From positions 992,001 to 1,056,000 of the forward strand of contig CM070723.1 of the NCBI GenBank assembly GCA_036346275.1: DNA of 64,000 nt, read 5' to 3'. The DNA is from Otatea glauca. Its lineage: Eukaryota > Streptophyta > Magnoliopsida > Poales > Poaceae. Below, piece after piece: positions 33,041 through 45,300 of the stretch (positions within the stretch are counted from its first letter, which is position 1; every line of letters starts with the position of its first letter). Made by a program: the position numbers and the translations under genes. The notes below the pieces were generated by a model that saw nothing but the letters and a program-made list of their open reading frames with translations, was not told the DNA's origin and ran no database searches.

Positions 33041-35624
33041 TGAAAGTGCATCTAGGCACTTATGTTATTTTGGTGATTAATGAATGTTATTTTGGTGATT
33101 AATGACAAACACTCATAATGACAATCTATGTAAATTAAGTAAATGCTTAACTTAGTGCTTAGCAAATGACAAACCTCTAATATGATTATATTGCTATGAG
33201 ACTAACTTGTTATTGCCTAGTTGAGTATCAGTCTCATCTATTTAGAGGAAAATCAAATAGGAAGGTTAAGCAAAGATAAGGTATGCAATTTTGGTATCTA
33301 TTCTATATTTGTTATTGCATTCCTTTTGTGCAAATGCATAGTGAACTCCAAGTAGCATGTTGATTATATATATGCACATTGGTTCATGTCATATTTATTT
33401 GTGCATATATATTCATTTGAGTTCATTATGGTATGCATGTATTAACTAGAGTTAAACTTCATATTGCTATAGATTGACTTGGTGCATGCATGTTTTATTT
33501 GTATATCTTCTCATGCAATTCTCTTAGTGAAGTTTATCTAGTGTTGGATCACATATTTACTCTTACTCCAAATATTATTTGCACATGTACAATTCGTGTA
33601 TATTCTATCATGTGCTTTATTTAAGTAAAGTCTGTGATCCTTGCCATGATTTAATTGATTCATCATATTGGCAACTATCTCTCTAGTGCATATAGATCAA
33701 TTACATATTCATCATGATGTACTTAGTAGAGAACATTTCTTATGTCAAGTGTTTCCATTTATATTGTGCTTCTTTATATGAAACACTTGTTGTAATCAAC
33801 TGCTCACAAATATCAACTTTATTCATATCTATTGAGCTTTTGGGACTAATGTCTTTCATGAGTAGTTTGGAAAGAATTAGGTCCCGTCTGTATGATGACC
33901 AAGGTATCTTGGAGGATGATCATTAAGCCGAGGTCAACAAGACGGCGGTGTCACCAAGAGCCGAGGACTAAGTCAAGAGCAACTTGGCGTGGAGATCGTC
34001 AGAGAGGATGATCAAGTCAAGGTTGATAGGACGAGAGTCTCATGAGGTGAATCGAGTCGAGTTGGACAAGGCGAAGATGTCATCAATTATATGGTGAAGG
34101 TCTTCATGCATCGACATCAAGAAAGAAGACGGCAAGTGACTAGTTCTAGACTTATATTATCTTTGATTTAATTTGAGTCTAAGGATTGCCGTACTATTAA
34201 GAGGGATGCGATGTCGAATGACTTTTAGATGTGTCAAGTGCTCAAGTGATCCATCCTTGTTAATCTTAGAAAGAGAGTGGTGTTGGTAGTGCCGGAAAGT
34301 GAGGGTTGTAGGTCTCTCTTGATTTCTTTGTGAAATCTGTGGTTATCCTTTGAGATTTGGGTAGTGAGACCTTGTTATTTGTGTAGCCCTCGTTCTTAGC
34401 TTTCAGGAGAGTCCAAAATCTCTGAAATCGGAGTCGGAGTCAAAAGTTATGCTCGTTTTAAATCGAGCTGCTCAGTCTTGATTCGGACTATCCGGAGTTA
34501 GTCCGGACTATCCGGATCATCCGAGTATCCGGATATTCATCCGACTCTCCGGTTGAGTCTCTCTTTAGCCTTTTTCACCAATCCGAGTATCCGGATTGAA
34601 ATCCGAGTCTCCGGATTGTGCGCATCGCCCTCAACGGCTAGTTTTGGGAGGTCTATTTATAGCCCTTCCTCCTCTTTTGAAGAGGCTTTTGGAGTGGATT
34701 TTGAGGGGTGTGTGGGGGCTTTGAGGAGCTTTTACCCTTAGATCTAAGTGATCCCCTTGTGAGAAGGGTTGGGAAGAGTTTGGAGAGTGAGTTTTGAGTT
34801 GGTTGAGCACTTGATTTCATCTCCAAGCTTGTTCTTCGTGAGCATTTGTTACTCTTGGAGGTTGAGGACTCCTAGACGGCTAGGAGGTCGCCACGAGCCA
34901 CCGAGCTTTGTGTGGTTGGCCGTGGAAGTTTGTGAAGGCCGGTTCCGCCTCCGTAAGGGAAGGAATCAAAGGAGTGAAGACCGCGAGTGCATTTGTGCAA
35001 CACCGGAGGAAGAGGGTTGAAAGAGACCCGGCTCAAGTGTGACCGAGCCGCCTCAACGGAGACGTAGGATCCTCAAGGATCCGAACTCGGTGAAAAATCA
35101 TCGTCTCCAAGTTTGCTTCTTTCTCTTGCTTTAGTATTTGGTTTTGAATCTTTGGGAGCCCGATCTACTCTTTTGTTGTGTTTGGCTCCGATCTTCTATA
35201 CCCTCGTGTACTGACATCACTAAGATCTTTTGTGTTCAAGTAGATTGTTGAAAATTGCAGGATTTAAAATCTCTTCGAGATCCTCAATCCGAGTATCCGA
35301 ATCCTCGAACCCGACAGTCCGGATAATCCGAGTATCCGGATTGAATACCGGACACTCCGGTTAGGACCCTCGATTGGACTATCCGAGTATCCGGATTGAA
35401 TACCCGGACAGTCCGGATAATCCGAGTATCCGGATTGAATACCGGACACTCGGGTTAGGACCCTCGGGATCGGACTATCCGAGTATCCGGATTGAATATC
35501 CTGACACTCCGGATTGTTCGGAAACTCGAGATTTTATTTAGCTGCATATTTTATTCCGCGCATTTAAGTTATAAAGTTTTTAATCCGCCTATTCACCCCT
35601 CTAGGCGACATCCCCGTCCTTTCA
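33041..35624 (+). repeat. 3' LTR of gag-only element
   Basis: 2584 bp, colinear with 24217-26822. Differences are mostly 1-3 base indels. It contains the same CTATTTATAG at 34653-34662 and the same clusters of TCCGGA words. Confidence 0.92.
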
Positions 35625-37329
35625 AATGCCATATTTTCAAGTGCTAAATGGTACTAATTTTTAACCGACAACGGTCTTCAAGTATTCTACCTACATACTT
35701 CACAAATCTCGTTACACCAACTAATAATCCATTCATGCCATACAAATCACCGACCGAATATCTCACTATTTAGTCCCCGATTTTACTAATCGTCCGACTT
35801 ATTCTCACCTACCAAATTAAATCCTCCAACAAATATTTTACATTCACGCGTACCATTTGTTTCACAATATTATAAAAATAACACGACATTTTACATTACA
35901 CGGATGTTACCGATGTCGCCATATTTTCAAGCTAAATGGTACTAATTTTCTAATCGACAACGGTCTTTGTTATTCTACCGATTCTTACATACTTCACAAA
36001 TCTCGTTACATCGAACTAATACCCATTCATGCCATACAAATATCGTGACCAATATCTCACTATTTAGTCCCGATTTTACTAATCGTCCGACTTATTCTGC
36101 GCCTATCAAATTAAATCCTCCAACAATATTTTACATTCACGCGCACCATTTGTTTCACAATATTATAAAAATAACACGACATTTTACATTACACTGATGT
36201 TACCGATGCTGCCATATTTTCGATGCTAAATGGTACTAATTTTCTAACCGACAACGGTCTTTGTTATTCTACCGATTCTTACATACTTCACAAATCTCGT
36301 TACATCGAACTAATAATCCATTCATGCCATACAAATCGTGACCGAATATCTCACTATTTAGTCCCCGATTTTACTAATCGTCCGACTTATTCTCTGCCTA
36401 CCAAATTAAATCCTCCAACAAGATTTTACATTCACGCGCACCATTTGTTTCACAATATTATAAAAATAACACGACATTTTACATTACACTGATGTTACCG
36501 ATGCTTGCCATATTTTCAATGCTAAATGGTACTAATTTTCTAACTAACAACGGTCTTTGTTATTCTACCGATTCTTACATACTTCACAAATCTCGCTTTC
36601 ACCGAACTAATAATCCATTCATGCCATACAAATACTACAAAAATAATACGCTGATATTTTATGTTAAACGGATGTTACCTACCGCCATATTTTTAAGTGC
36701 TAAATGGTACTATTTTTTACTAATAACAAATGTTGTTATTCTAACGCTTTTTGGATACTTCACAAATTTCGCTTTTGCTAATGACTACTACTATTAATGT
36801 GTGTCTTGCTAGCAATTGTACCGTACTACTTTTAATTGCACTAACAACACAAAGAAGTACAAAATATTATTCACAAACTCACGGTTCTATTCGTGTCCTA
36901 AGGGTGTCATTAAATCTCATACTCCTAATACATTGACCATTATTATTTCTATTCTTCATGTACAAGTATCGTCTTTGCAATGTACTAATATTTACACTAA
37001 CTCGACTAAAGCAGAGATGATGATTGCGACGGTATGAGAATCTTCAAATCAAACTTGTCAAGCTCTCCGCACAGATGTGCGAACTCACCTCCCAAAGAAT
37101 ACACACAAATAATTAACCTCACAAATCATCGAAATATAAACTCTAACCACATTTCTAGAAAAATACATATGGCATAAATTGCTCTTGAAATACAGATTAT
37201 CCCTTTCCACCTCGCTTTTCTCTCGGTTTTCCCTCTCGCTCCGCTCTTCGCGCCTCGCTAAGCAAAATATAACTCACACTGCTCACTCGCTTGAGCTCGC
37301 ATGCACCATCGCAAAGATTTATAGCCGCT

Positions 37330-37927
37330 TCGTTCGCCTCTACTTTCGACGACGATGAGACAAGACATCACCAAATAAAACTCTTTTCCGCGTGCTACCT
37401 TTTCTCCAATCTCCAACGCTGTCGCTGCGACTGACTGCCCACGGCGGCCCCGCCAGCCTCCATACAAGCACACTGCCCGCGCGCCCCTACCCACGCCACG
37501 GCCAGACCGCCGCTTCTCGCGCCGCCGAAGGCCGCGCGCCGCGCCGCGCGCCCACGCTGCCTCGCTTTACGCCTTGCCTGCCTTGCGCGCGCTTCGCCGC
37601 CGCCTTCGCCTGCCGCCGCCTCCGCGCACGCGCCTCGCCGCCGCGCGCCGCTTCGCCGCTCCTCGCCATGCCCTCGCCGCTTATCATGAGTTCCAATGTT
37701 TGGAACACTGAACTCGCCGGCCCCACCATACGCGAAAAACAATAAAAAATAATAAAAATAATAAAAAAAATCGCGGATCGAGTCCATTGAATGAAAAAAA
37801 TTAAAAATTTTTTCCGCGCAACCGTCCGCGAGAATAAATCAGATCGAGGCTATTTTCGCAAATCCGTTGGATACGAGGCTAAATACGTAAAAAAAACATT
37901 TTCGGACGCTACAACAGTAAAAACTAC
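37330..37927. repeat. Right terminal inverted repeat of MULE
   Basis: Inverted counterpart of 16886-17330. It includes a longer GC-rich stretch (about 37430-37680) with open frames in several phases that appear to be compositional artefacts. Confidence 0.82.
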
Positions 37928-38940
37928 TCAGAGGCATGTCATGTACGTGCTTTTTATCGATCCGTTCGGTCACACAAATTAATGCGCTGGATTATTAGCT
38001 CGTTTTGTCCATTTTAACGGCTGCAATCTGCATCTGTGATTGATACGTATTACTACACACACGCGCACACACACACAAAAAAAAAACATTTGAGACGAAG
38101 CCAAGTCTCAAGAGTGAGGAGGAAGGACGTCACGCACGCACGCTGCTTAACCACCAACCCTACCCTACCCTGCCCTCCCAGGCTCCCATCTGTCTTTTCT
38201 TTTTATATTTGCGCGCGGGCAATCGGATCAGATGACGCGCGCTGATGCCCCCCCAACCAACGACCTCTTTGTCTCGAGCTCGCCTCCGTTGCAACGGACC
38301 CGACCAACCGCTCGTCTCTATCCGTCCAAATGTCGCATAATATTACAGCAGCTGTGACTCTCTGAGTGCGAGTGATTCCCCTCGTGTCACAGCTTAATAA
38401 TGCATTACTACTCCGGCCTTTCGATATTTAATACCGTATGGGAGATGTCACAGGGGGGACTAGATCACGAGCTAGCGCAAACGATCAGAGCAAAACGACG
38501 ACCGTAATTTGTACTCCTCTGTTTTTTTATATTATTATTTCATGATCTGAACTTGAACTCCCATACGGCCACACCTCTGATTTTCCCCTTTTTTTTTTTC
38601 ATTCTCCTGTTCTTCCTTTTTGTCAAAGTGGTGACTCCTGTGCAAGATAAAGCAGCCAGCTCTATCCTGAATTAATTAATCCTGATCTTTTTCCGACAGG
38701 TAACGACACGTGATTCAGTATTTCCCCTTTTGATTTTGTCTAACCTGGTGCGATACAATTCAACAGGACGTTAATCTACAACTAATAATGGATACTATAG
38801 CACGAGAAGGGCAAGTACTGAGGCTCAGGTACCCAAATTAATCTCGTGTCCGAAAAAGCTCACACACCGTCCACTCCTTTCATGACACGTTATGCACCAA
38901 TTATATGCACGGCCGCTAGCCAGCTTATTCAGATTTTGAC
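37928..38940. other. Intergenic, nothing recognised
   Basis: A short AC repeat lies at about 38055-38080. No exon, RNA gene or transposon end is convincing. Confidence 0.45.
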
Positions 38941-39211
38941 TACCCTTCGGGACCTAAATAGCTGTCGTTTTGGGCGTTCGTTACGTTGTGGTATCTAAAA
39001 TATAATTTTGATAACTATTTTTTATTATAATATATATATATATATAATCAAATAAAATTATAATATTATGAAAGTGCTTTTCGAGACAGATCTATATATA
39101 TGATTTTTTTTATGTATTCATTTTTTTAGAAAATATATATTTATAGTCAAAATTTCAAATGTTCTAATTCATCACTGTCCGAAACAGAATATGTTTGTGA
39201 CACGGGGAGTA
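38941..39211. mobile_element. Stowaway-like MITE
   Basis: The left end TACCCTTCGGGACCTAAATA (with AGCTGTCGTTTTGG after it) and the right end read in reverse, TACTCCCCGTGTCACAAACA, resemble the Tc1/mariner-type end TACTCCCTCCGT. A TA lies at both borders. It is 271 bp, AT-rich and non-coding. The interior TAAAATTATAATATTA[T/C]GAAAGT is shared with the MITE at 52985. Confidence 0.7.
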
Positions 39212-40325
39212 CTATTCAACCATCCTTCATTGTTAGGCGAAATTATGCGGGTTAATTCAACCCCTAACCCATAGTTAATCCGCACGCACACGCAGTGGCG
39301 GTAACTTCTCGGCATCGACATCGTAGCCGCCGAACGCGCCGGTCTAGCGATGCCCGGCGCGGCGCCGCCGACGCGGCCTGTGACCAAAACTGGCACATGC
39401 CATTGACAGAAGCGATCAGCTAGGGAAGTAGTACTATTGTATTAGAGGGGAGATAGAGTAATTAGCTGGGGTCAAAAAAGGACACATGGGTAGGTAGAAC
39501 AGATCGAAGACATCAGCCTCGTTAAGCGAATCAAGATCGATCATGCTATATATCCTCGCGTAAACAAGTAGCTAGACAACTCGCGCGCGGTCAATAATTT
39601 GCTTAATTAGATGGAGCGAGTGGATCTACGGATCTTGTCATTGATGGGATCAAAGAGGCAGCTGCATGAGAATATATATGCATGTTTAACCTAGTGTTTA
39701 GGTCGTCAGGGACTCTTCGCTAAGGCATGATTAGGCACGATAAGGATGTGACGTGCGCTCGTGCGTGCTTTAGTTACTTGGAGCTTGTTTTTTCGACAGA
39801 AAGGTAGGCATCATTTGGCTCATTGGTTAGTTGCAGTTTGAGCCAGTCTTGGAGTACGCATAGTGTATTGCAACTCTACGTATGCATGGCACGTTTCACG
39901 GGCACGCCAGTGTGCTCGTGCTCGAATTAATAATCGAATACAGATCAAGGGCAGACGTGCATGACTTTGCTCTAAGAGCAAACTGCAAACCGACATGTCG
40001 GCAGCAGAACGTATGACATTCCTTGGCCTGCATGATGCTTGAAAGAATTTTTGAGGGTACGTAGCTAGTGCACGGGATTTATCGTCATACAAAGAATCGG
40101 TGGCCAAATCTTTGTTGTCCAAAGGTGACATCGTTAGGAACAGAATATAGATGTTGGATCAAATTAGCTAGTATTTATTTATATTTTCTTCCATAATAAA
40201 GTAGTAGAAATATTATCAACAACTCAACTATTAGATCTGATTCTACCGTTATAACGTACTGTAAAAAATTTTCCTTAATGTTTTGTCAGATTGATGTGCT
40301 TAGACAAGGACATCATGGTGCAAGC

Positions 40326-40405
<80 letters not shown>

Positions 40406-40614
40406 AGGAATTCTCTCAAGAAACAGATTGCCAAAACAGCCCCTGTCTCATTTTTATTAACGAGACATAAACTCAGCAGGCTATGCTGTTCACAGGTAAC
40501 AGGCAACTTGTACCACTACTACTTATTACATTTTTCTTTTCAGCACACCTCAAAAATTCTCGGAAATAAAGACGAAAACATAGCAGCATAGTTCCTTTTT
40601 CTTGTCGCTCCGCT
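39212..40614. other. Intergenic with (AT)36
   Basis: Apart from the AT run at 40331-40403 I see no gene or mobile element with definable ends. Confidence 0.45.
40331..40403. repeat. (AT)36 microsatellite
   Basis: An uninterrupted AT dinucleotide run of about 73 bp. Confidence 0.96.
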
Positions 40615-41159
40615 TCACTGTTCCGCATCACATGGCCTCAGCGTCTTGCCATAGCTCATCTCCATGGCAGGGTCCTTGGTTGTGGTCTCCAGCAATCCAA
40701 GAAAGTGATCCATTGCTTGCAGCCGCATATCCTGAAAAAAAAGCACTCTCCATCATCCTAGTGTTCCCACCGTTCTCCTCCATATAACCTGCATATTTAT
40801 CCTTTTTTTTTTATTTTGAAAGCGTACAATTCATTCTCTTACTTTCTAAATGCACGACAAAACAGCAGTTGTAATCATATTCAAACATTCCTGATTCTTG
40901 TAACAAAGCCACCAGCTAGCTACAGACTCACAAGTGGTGCCCTGATTTTTTTACCACCCAGCAACTCAAATTTTTGCCTCATAGCAAACAAATTAACTAC
41001 TCAAAAAATGTATTACTTATCCCAACAACCTACCTTCTCTCCCTTCATGTTGTGCGGCGGAGGTGTGATGCAAACAACGGTGACAAAGCCAATGGCATAG
41101 TGTAAGTCAAGTCTGACAGCAGAGACACAACGTGGATCGAGATGGAGCTTGACCAGACA
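40615..41159 (-). CDS. Possible 3' end of an unrecognised gene, two exons
   Basis: Two minus-strand segments look like consecutive exons. 41159-41034 (42 codons, CLVKLHLDPRCVSAVRLDLH then YAIGFVTVVCITPPPHNMKG EK) has a TTGCAG acceptor and an AAG|GTAGGT donor. 40731-40615 (DMRLQAMDHFLGLLETTTKD then PAMEMSYGKTLRPCDAEQ, stop) follows a TTTTTTTTCAG acceptor. Both junctions are phase 0 and the joined frame stays open. No upstream exon is clear, so this is a partial gene or relic. The family is not recognised. Confidence 0.35.
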
Positions 41160-42333
41160 CTGCAACGGAGCAGAGAGCATGGTGCGAGCTAAGTCCAGCG
41201 ATAACAGCTTAACGTACTGAGTAATATTATTTTTATCTGTAGCAAAATACGGATATTCAGCTAGTTTCGATAAACCGGTTTGGGTTTGAAAAAACAAAAC
41301 CCGTTTTGTCAGCGACTCACCAGTGATTTAGTTATTGTTTCCGACAAATCAATTTCTTAGTACACACGGCCACTTTTGGCTTCAAATAATCTAGAGAGCA
41401 TTGGAAGGGAGGAGATATGAGATACGCATGCAGAGTTGCGTGGGAATCCAACGTTGGGTGCGTGCCGAGATATGGTCGGACTCGGACAGCTAGCAGTGCA
41501 TGCTTGCCGCTGCCCTGCGCGCGCGCGAGCGAGTTAAGAATATCATCAGTAGCGGTGGGTGCAGCACTGGCACGCCAAAACGCTGCAACACGCACAAGTC
41601 TCCCTCCCTAGCCACACCACATGTGTGTCTTGACCCTAACCATGTCGTCGTCATGGGCATATATTATGTCGCCATATATACATGCATGCATATATATATA
41701 TATATAGCTGTTAATTAATTTGTGAGTTCGCAAATGGCCGGTTTGTGCTTCACCAACACACTAAAGCAACTCGTTGCCAACAAGAGAAGCCAACGAACGC
41801 CTTGACGCACCATGCACATCTAGGCTAGGCCAGTGCGTCGTGTCGAGCTGTACTCAGACTTGTGCATGTGTGTCTATGTATACACACACAAACAAACTAC
41901 ATATTGATGCAGCCCATACAAAATGCATAGTCGACATAGACAGAAATGTTTTTTTGCACTTGATCGTTGATTTGCTATATGTACTGTACTGGAAGTCTGG
42001 AACCAAACCAACGTACGTACGTAACAAGCCCGTGAGGGCGGAAGCATCTAGTGCAAACCTATACGATTTATGCTAGTAGTATATATTAATTATTTGTAAA
42101 TGTGTTCTCGATCGAGGAAAGAAAACTTGCCGGCATTTCTCTAATCGAAAGAAATTCATGATGCAGCATGCGCAATATATAAAAGTCTACGAGAATGTCT
42201 AAATCAGTGCATCATTAGTCAGCAATACTCGAAGCTTTCTTCGGTATCACGACAACCTCAAGAAAATGAAATAAGAAACAACAAAAGGTGCATATATACT
42301 TGGATATGTAGAGAAACATGCATGTGGGTTATC
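41160..42333. other. Intergenic, nothing recognised
   Basis: Short AT runs (about 41690-41706) and CGTACGTACG words. No gene or transposon is supported. Confidence 0.45.
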
Positions 42334-45300
42334 TGTAACATCCCATAAAATTCAAAAATATGAAAAATAAAAAGTTTAAAATTTAAAAATGGAATTGAAT
42401 AAAAATTTCAATTGGAATCAAGATTTTGGTTTAAAATAAATATTTTTTCCTCTTTTCTTGTATTCTAATTTTAAAAGAAAAGAATATTTCCTTCATTAAA
42501 ACTATTTCTTCCAAAACAAACAAAATATAAAAATAAATTTGAGATGTAATATTTAATTTGAATTTGAATTTTCTGAGTTTTCTGAATTATTGGTTCTTCT
42601 TGAATTTTGCTCTAAAAAGAAAAGTAATATCTATTGAAATGGTAAAATGGTAAAAGTAAAAAGATAAAAACACCATATCAATAAAAATCTGCAAAAATAA
42701 TATTAAAATATTAGGAACTGTCATATACCTTGACATGCTGTCAAAAGTGATCTGAACACATTAAATAAAAGAAAAGATATTGTAATCTTGAAAAGATAAT
42801 CAACAATCTGAAGTTGCAAGATTTCTTCAGAAGTTACCTTAACCTAACCTGAGTTAAAATTTTAACCTTACCGACATGATTATCTTTTCTATGTCTGGTA
42901 AAAATATCAAGAATTTATCCCATCATTTAGTATTTTTAGAAATTCAAAAACAGACTATTAGAAAAGCTGGAAATTACAATGTCAGAATTAATAAAATTAA
43001 AATATACAATATGAAAATATGAAAATTTTATGTAATGTCAATAATTCAATTATAGATCTGAATAAAAAGTTTCATAAAATAATAAACTTATTTTTATCTT
43101 AAATTAAATAAAATTCAGAATTGATGGAAAGTGACAACTAGGAATTGTCAGATTTTTATAAATACTTTTATCAATACTTTTTATCTAAAATTTTTACTGT
43201 ACTTTCAACTTTACCTTGCCGACTTCTGCAAAAATCCTCTAAAAATCTTGAGTCGGTTTCATGACCTAATCCAATGAGTCTAACCCGTGCTGTCCAGAGT
43301 TTTCGGCAGAATTCTTCTCTTTTCTCTCTCTGACATGTGGACCCCACCAGTGCCACCGCCTTTCCTCTCATGTCGCTGCCAGCCGGTCCCACTCGTCAGC
43401 CTTCCTTCTTCTCCCCCTCCTCTCTGTTTCCTCTCGCGCCCATTCGCTCTCCGATCTCTCTCGCCTGTCTTTGTCAGGCAAACTCACTGCGACCGTATAT
43501 AAAGGTGTCGCCTCTTGCCGCAGCTAGCCAGTTCTCCTCCCCGCAAGCTCATTCCGTCACCAACCCCTCTTTTCTTCCCCGTCTCCGGCGAAACCCGAAA
43601 AAAGGGAAAAATCACCGTTCCGCCGCCACAACCGATTCCAATCCAATTAATCCGAGCCGAAGCTTCCTCGTGTCACCTGAAGTCGTTCCCCGCTTTCGTT
43701 TGGAGCTCTTCTTCTCCGACAAACCTTCCCGGTGAGCTCCTCCCTCCGCCGTCGCCCTCGCTCGGTGAGACCTCACTCCCGCTTACTCTTTTTCTCAGTT
43801 AGAAGCAAAAACCGAATCCCAGCATCTCACTGATACCTACCTTGGTGATGTTCACGCCTAGGAAGCTTCGGTTTATTTTGCCGCCGGCCCATGGCTACCG
43901 CCTCCTCCGGTGGTGCACCGACTCGCCATCTCCGACCGAATCGGTTCCAACCCGTGTCGCGTGGACTCCACGGTGCTCATTGTCTTTGCCCGTTCGCCGC
44001 CTCCGCCTCCTCCACCGGCGCGAAGCCGTCGATATTTGTCCCGCTCTTAGTCGCGCCATCCGGGCCCAACATGTCACCTCTCACTCAGTTGAGCCTAAAA
44101 CGAAAGCGCATTCGGAGCCCGAAAGCGTATTTTCCCTTTTTGGTAATATTTCTATTTTCTGTATTTTCTTAAACCGCAATGCATTCTTTTGCTTATAACT
44201 TTTGAACCATTAGTCCAAATGAGCTGAAATAAATTTCTATATTCGTGATAAATCATTTAGATTTATAATATGCAAAAATATTTCGTAAATTAACCATATT
44301 TAAATTTTAAATTCAATTTAAAGAAAAGGATCAAAAGAATGCTATATGTAGAATTTTTGCAAATAAACTTCAATTTGACTGAAATCAATTTTGTTAGAAA
44401 CCTTAAATCCCCAGGAACCTAAATATGCAAAATTATTTAGATTTTGACTTGATTTACATCATTTTCTAAAGAAAGTTGTTTCCAATGTGTTAAATATTCA
44501 AATATGAATATCTTTTACAAAAATGGTTCAATTCATGTCAAATCAATCTCTGTGTGTTTAAAAATTAGTAATCTACTCAGATATACAAAATTATTTAGAA
44601 TTGAATCTAGTTTAAATTAAATTTGAAAGATAGATTACTTTCCAGTGTTTAGAAATCAAAAATAAATATAACTTAAAACCTACAAGTTCAAGTGATGGTA
44701 AAATAATTCCCAAATCCTTAATAAAACCATAGTACCCCCCTGTTATGCAAGGATACCTCATGTTTGTGCCTATTTGAATTAAGTACATATCAAGTCTTAA
44801 TGTTTAATTATATGGAAAATATCTCGGATAAAAGCAAAATATTGTGAAATCAACTTTAAAACAATCTTAGTAATGTTCCATGCTAATGTTAGGAAAATGA
44901 ATGAATAATCATATAAGGATCAGTCACAAACTAAGAACTAAAACTGAACTGATATCGTGTAAACTACAAAACTAATTAAGCATTTTCAGTAGCCTGTAAA
45001 ACATCTCGTCTTGATACCAATTTTATAAAGATCTGTTTAGAAACCATATTTAAGATATGTACTACCGTAATCTAGAAAAATATTTTATTTTCAACTTGCT
45101 TTACATCTGAATCCTGTTAACCCAATACCCTTAAGTAATAAGATCATCTAATCTTTAATATCATATAAGCTTTTTCAACAATGAATATAATGTCTCGTCT
45201 AAACACTAAAATGTATGAAATCAGCATAAGAATGTTCTTCAAAGTATAGACTATCATATTCCGAAGAAATAATCTTATTTCATAATGTTTTGCATATAAA

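Larger units (their letters stand above)
24217..35624 (+). mobile_element. Non-autonomous gag-only copia-type retrotransposon
   Basis: Two direct LTRs (24217-26822, 33041-35624), each starting TGAAAGTGCATCTAGGCAC and ending CCTTTCA. A textbook initiator-tRNA-Met primer site TGGTATCAGAGC sits at 26825-26836 and a purine tract AAAAGGGGAGAT at 33029-33040. The only coding remains are gag (26881-28620). No protease, integrase, reverse transcriptase or RNase H text appears in the remaining 4.4 kb, which is AT-rich and non-coding. The gag text resembles the SIRE-type copia lineage. Flanking GCTGC and AATGC share 3 of 5 bases, an altered target duplication within the 290-bp array. It resembles the TR-GAG class of gag-only elements. 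Confidence 0.88.
23861..36800. repeat. ~290-bp tandem array inside MULE, interrupted
   Basis: The word TTGTT[C/T]CACAATATTATAAA marks unit starts at 23861, 24151, 35857, 36150 and 36445. After removing the retrotransposon at 24217-35624 the spacing is 290, about 293, 293 and 295 bp, followed by a shortened last unit to about 36800. Each unit contains CATTACA, GGATGTTACCGATG, CCATATTTTCAATGCTAAAT and CATGCCATACAAAT. The array lies between the transposase ATG (23820) and the right TIR, so it is the transposase gene's upstream region. Confidence 0.88.
16886..37927 (-). mobile_element. Large Mutator-like element (MULE), nested
   Basis: The left end (about 16886-17330) and right end (about 37330-37927) are inverted copies. 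Shared blocks in order are GTAGCGTC, TTTAGCCTC, GATTTGCGAAAATAGCCTCG, GGTTGCGCGGAAAAAA, TCCGCGATTTTTTTT, a T/A-rich run, the CATGAGTTCCAATGTT palindrome region, and a GC-rich stretch. Inside, all recognisable genes run on the minus strand, including mudrA-like transposase text. Without the retrotransposon at 24217-35624 it is about 9.6 kb. The flanks CTATCGAGG and CTACTCAGAGG are similar but not an exact 9-bp duplication, so the insertion is old or the ends are off by a few bases. The TIRs exceed 230 bp, typical for MULEs. Confidence 0.8.

Noticed and set aside
37258..37787. Open frames near the right MULE end
   Set aside because: GC-rich terminal repeat composition; counterpart of a similar stretch in the left TIR, no domain text.
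40278..40506. Open frames on both strands across 40331-40403
   Set aside because: Translation of the (AT)36 run; no flanking coding text.
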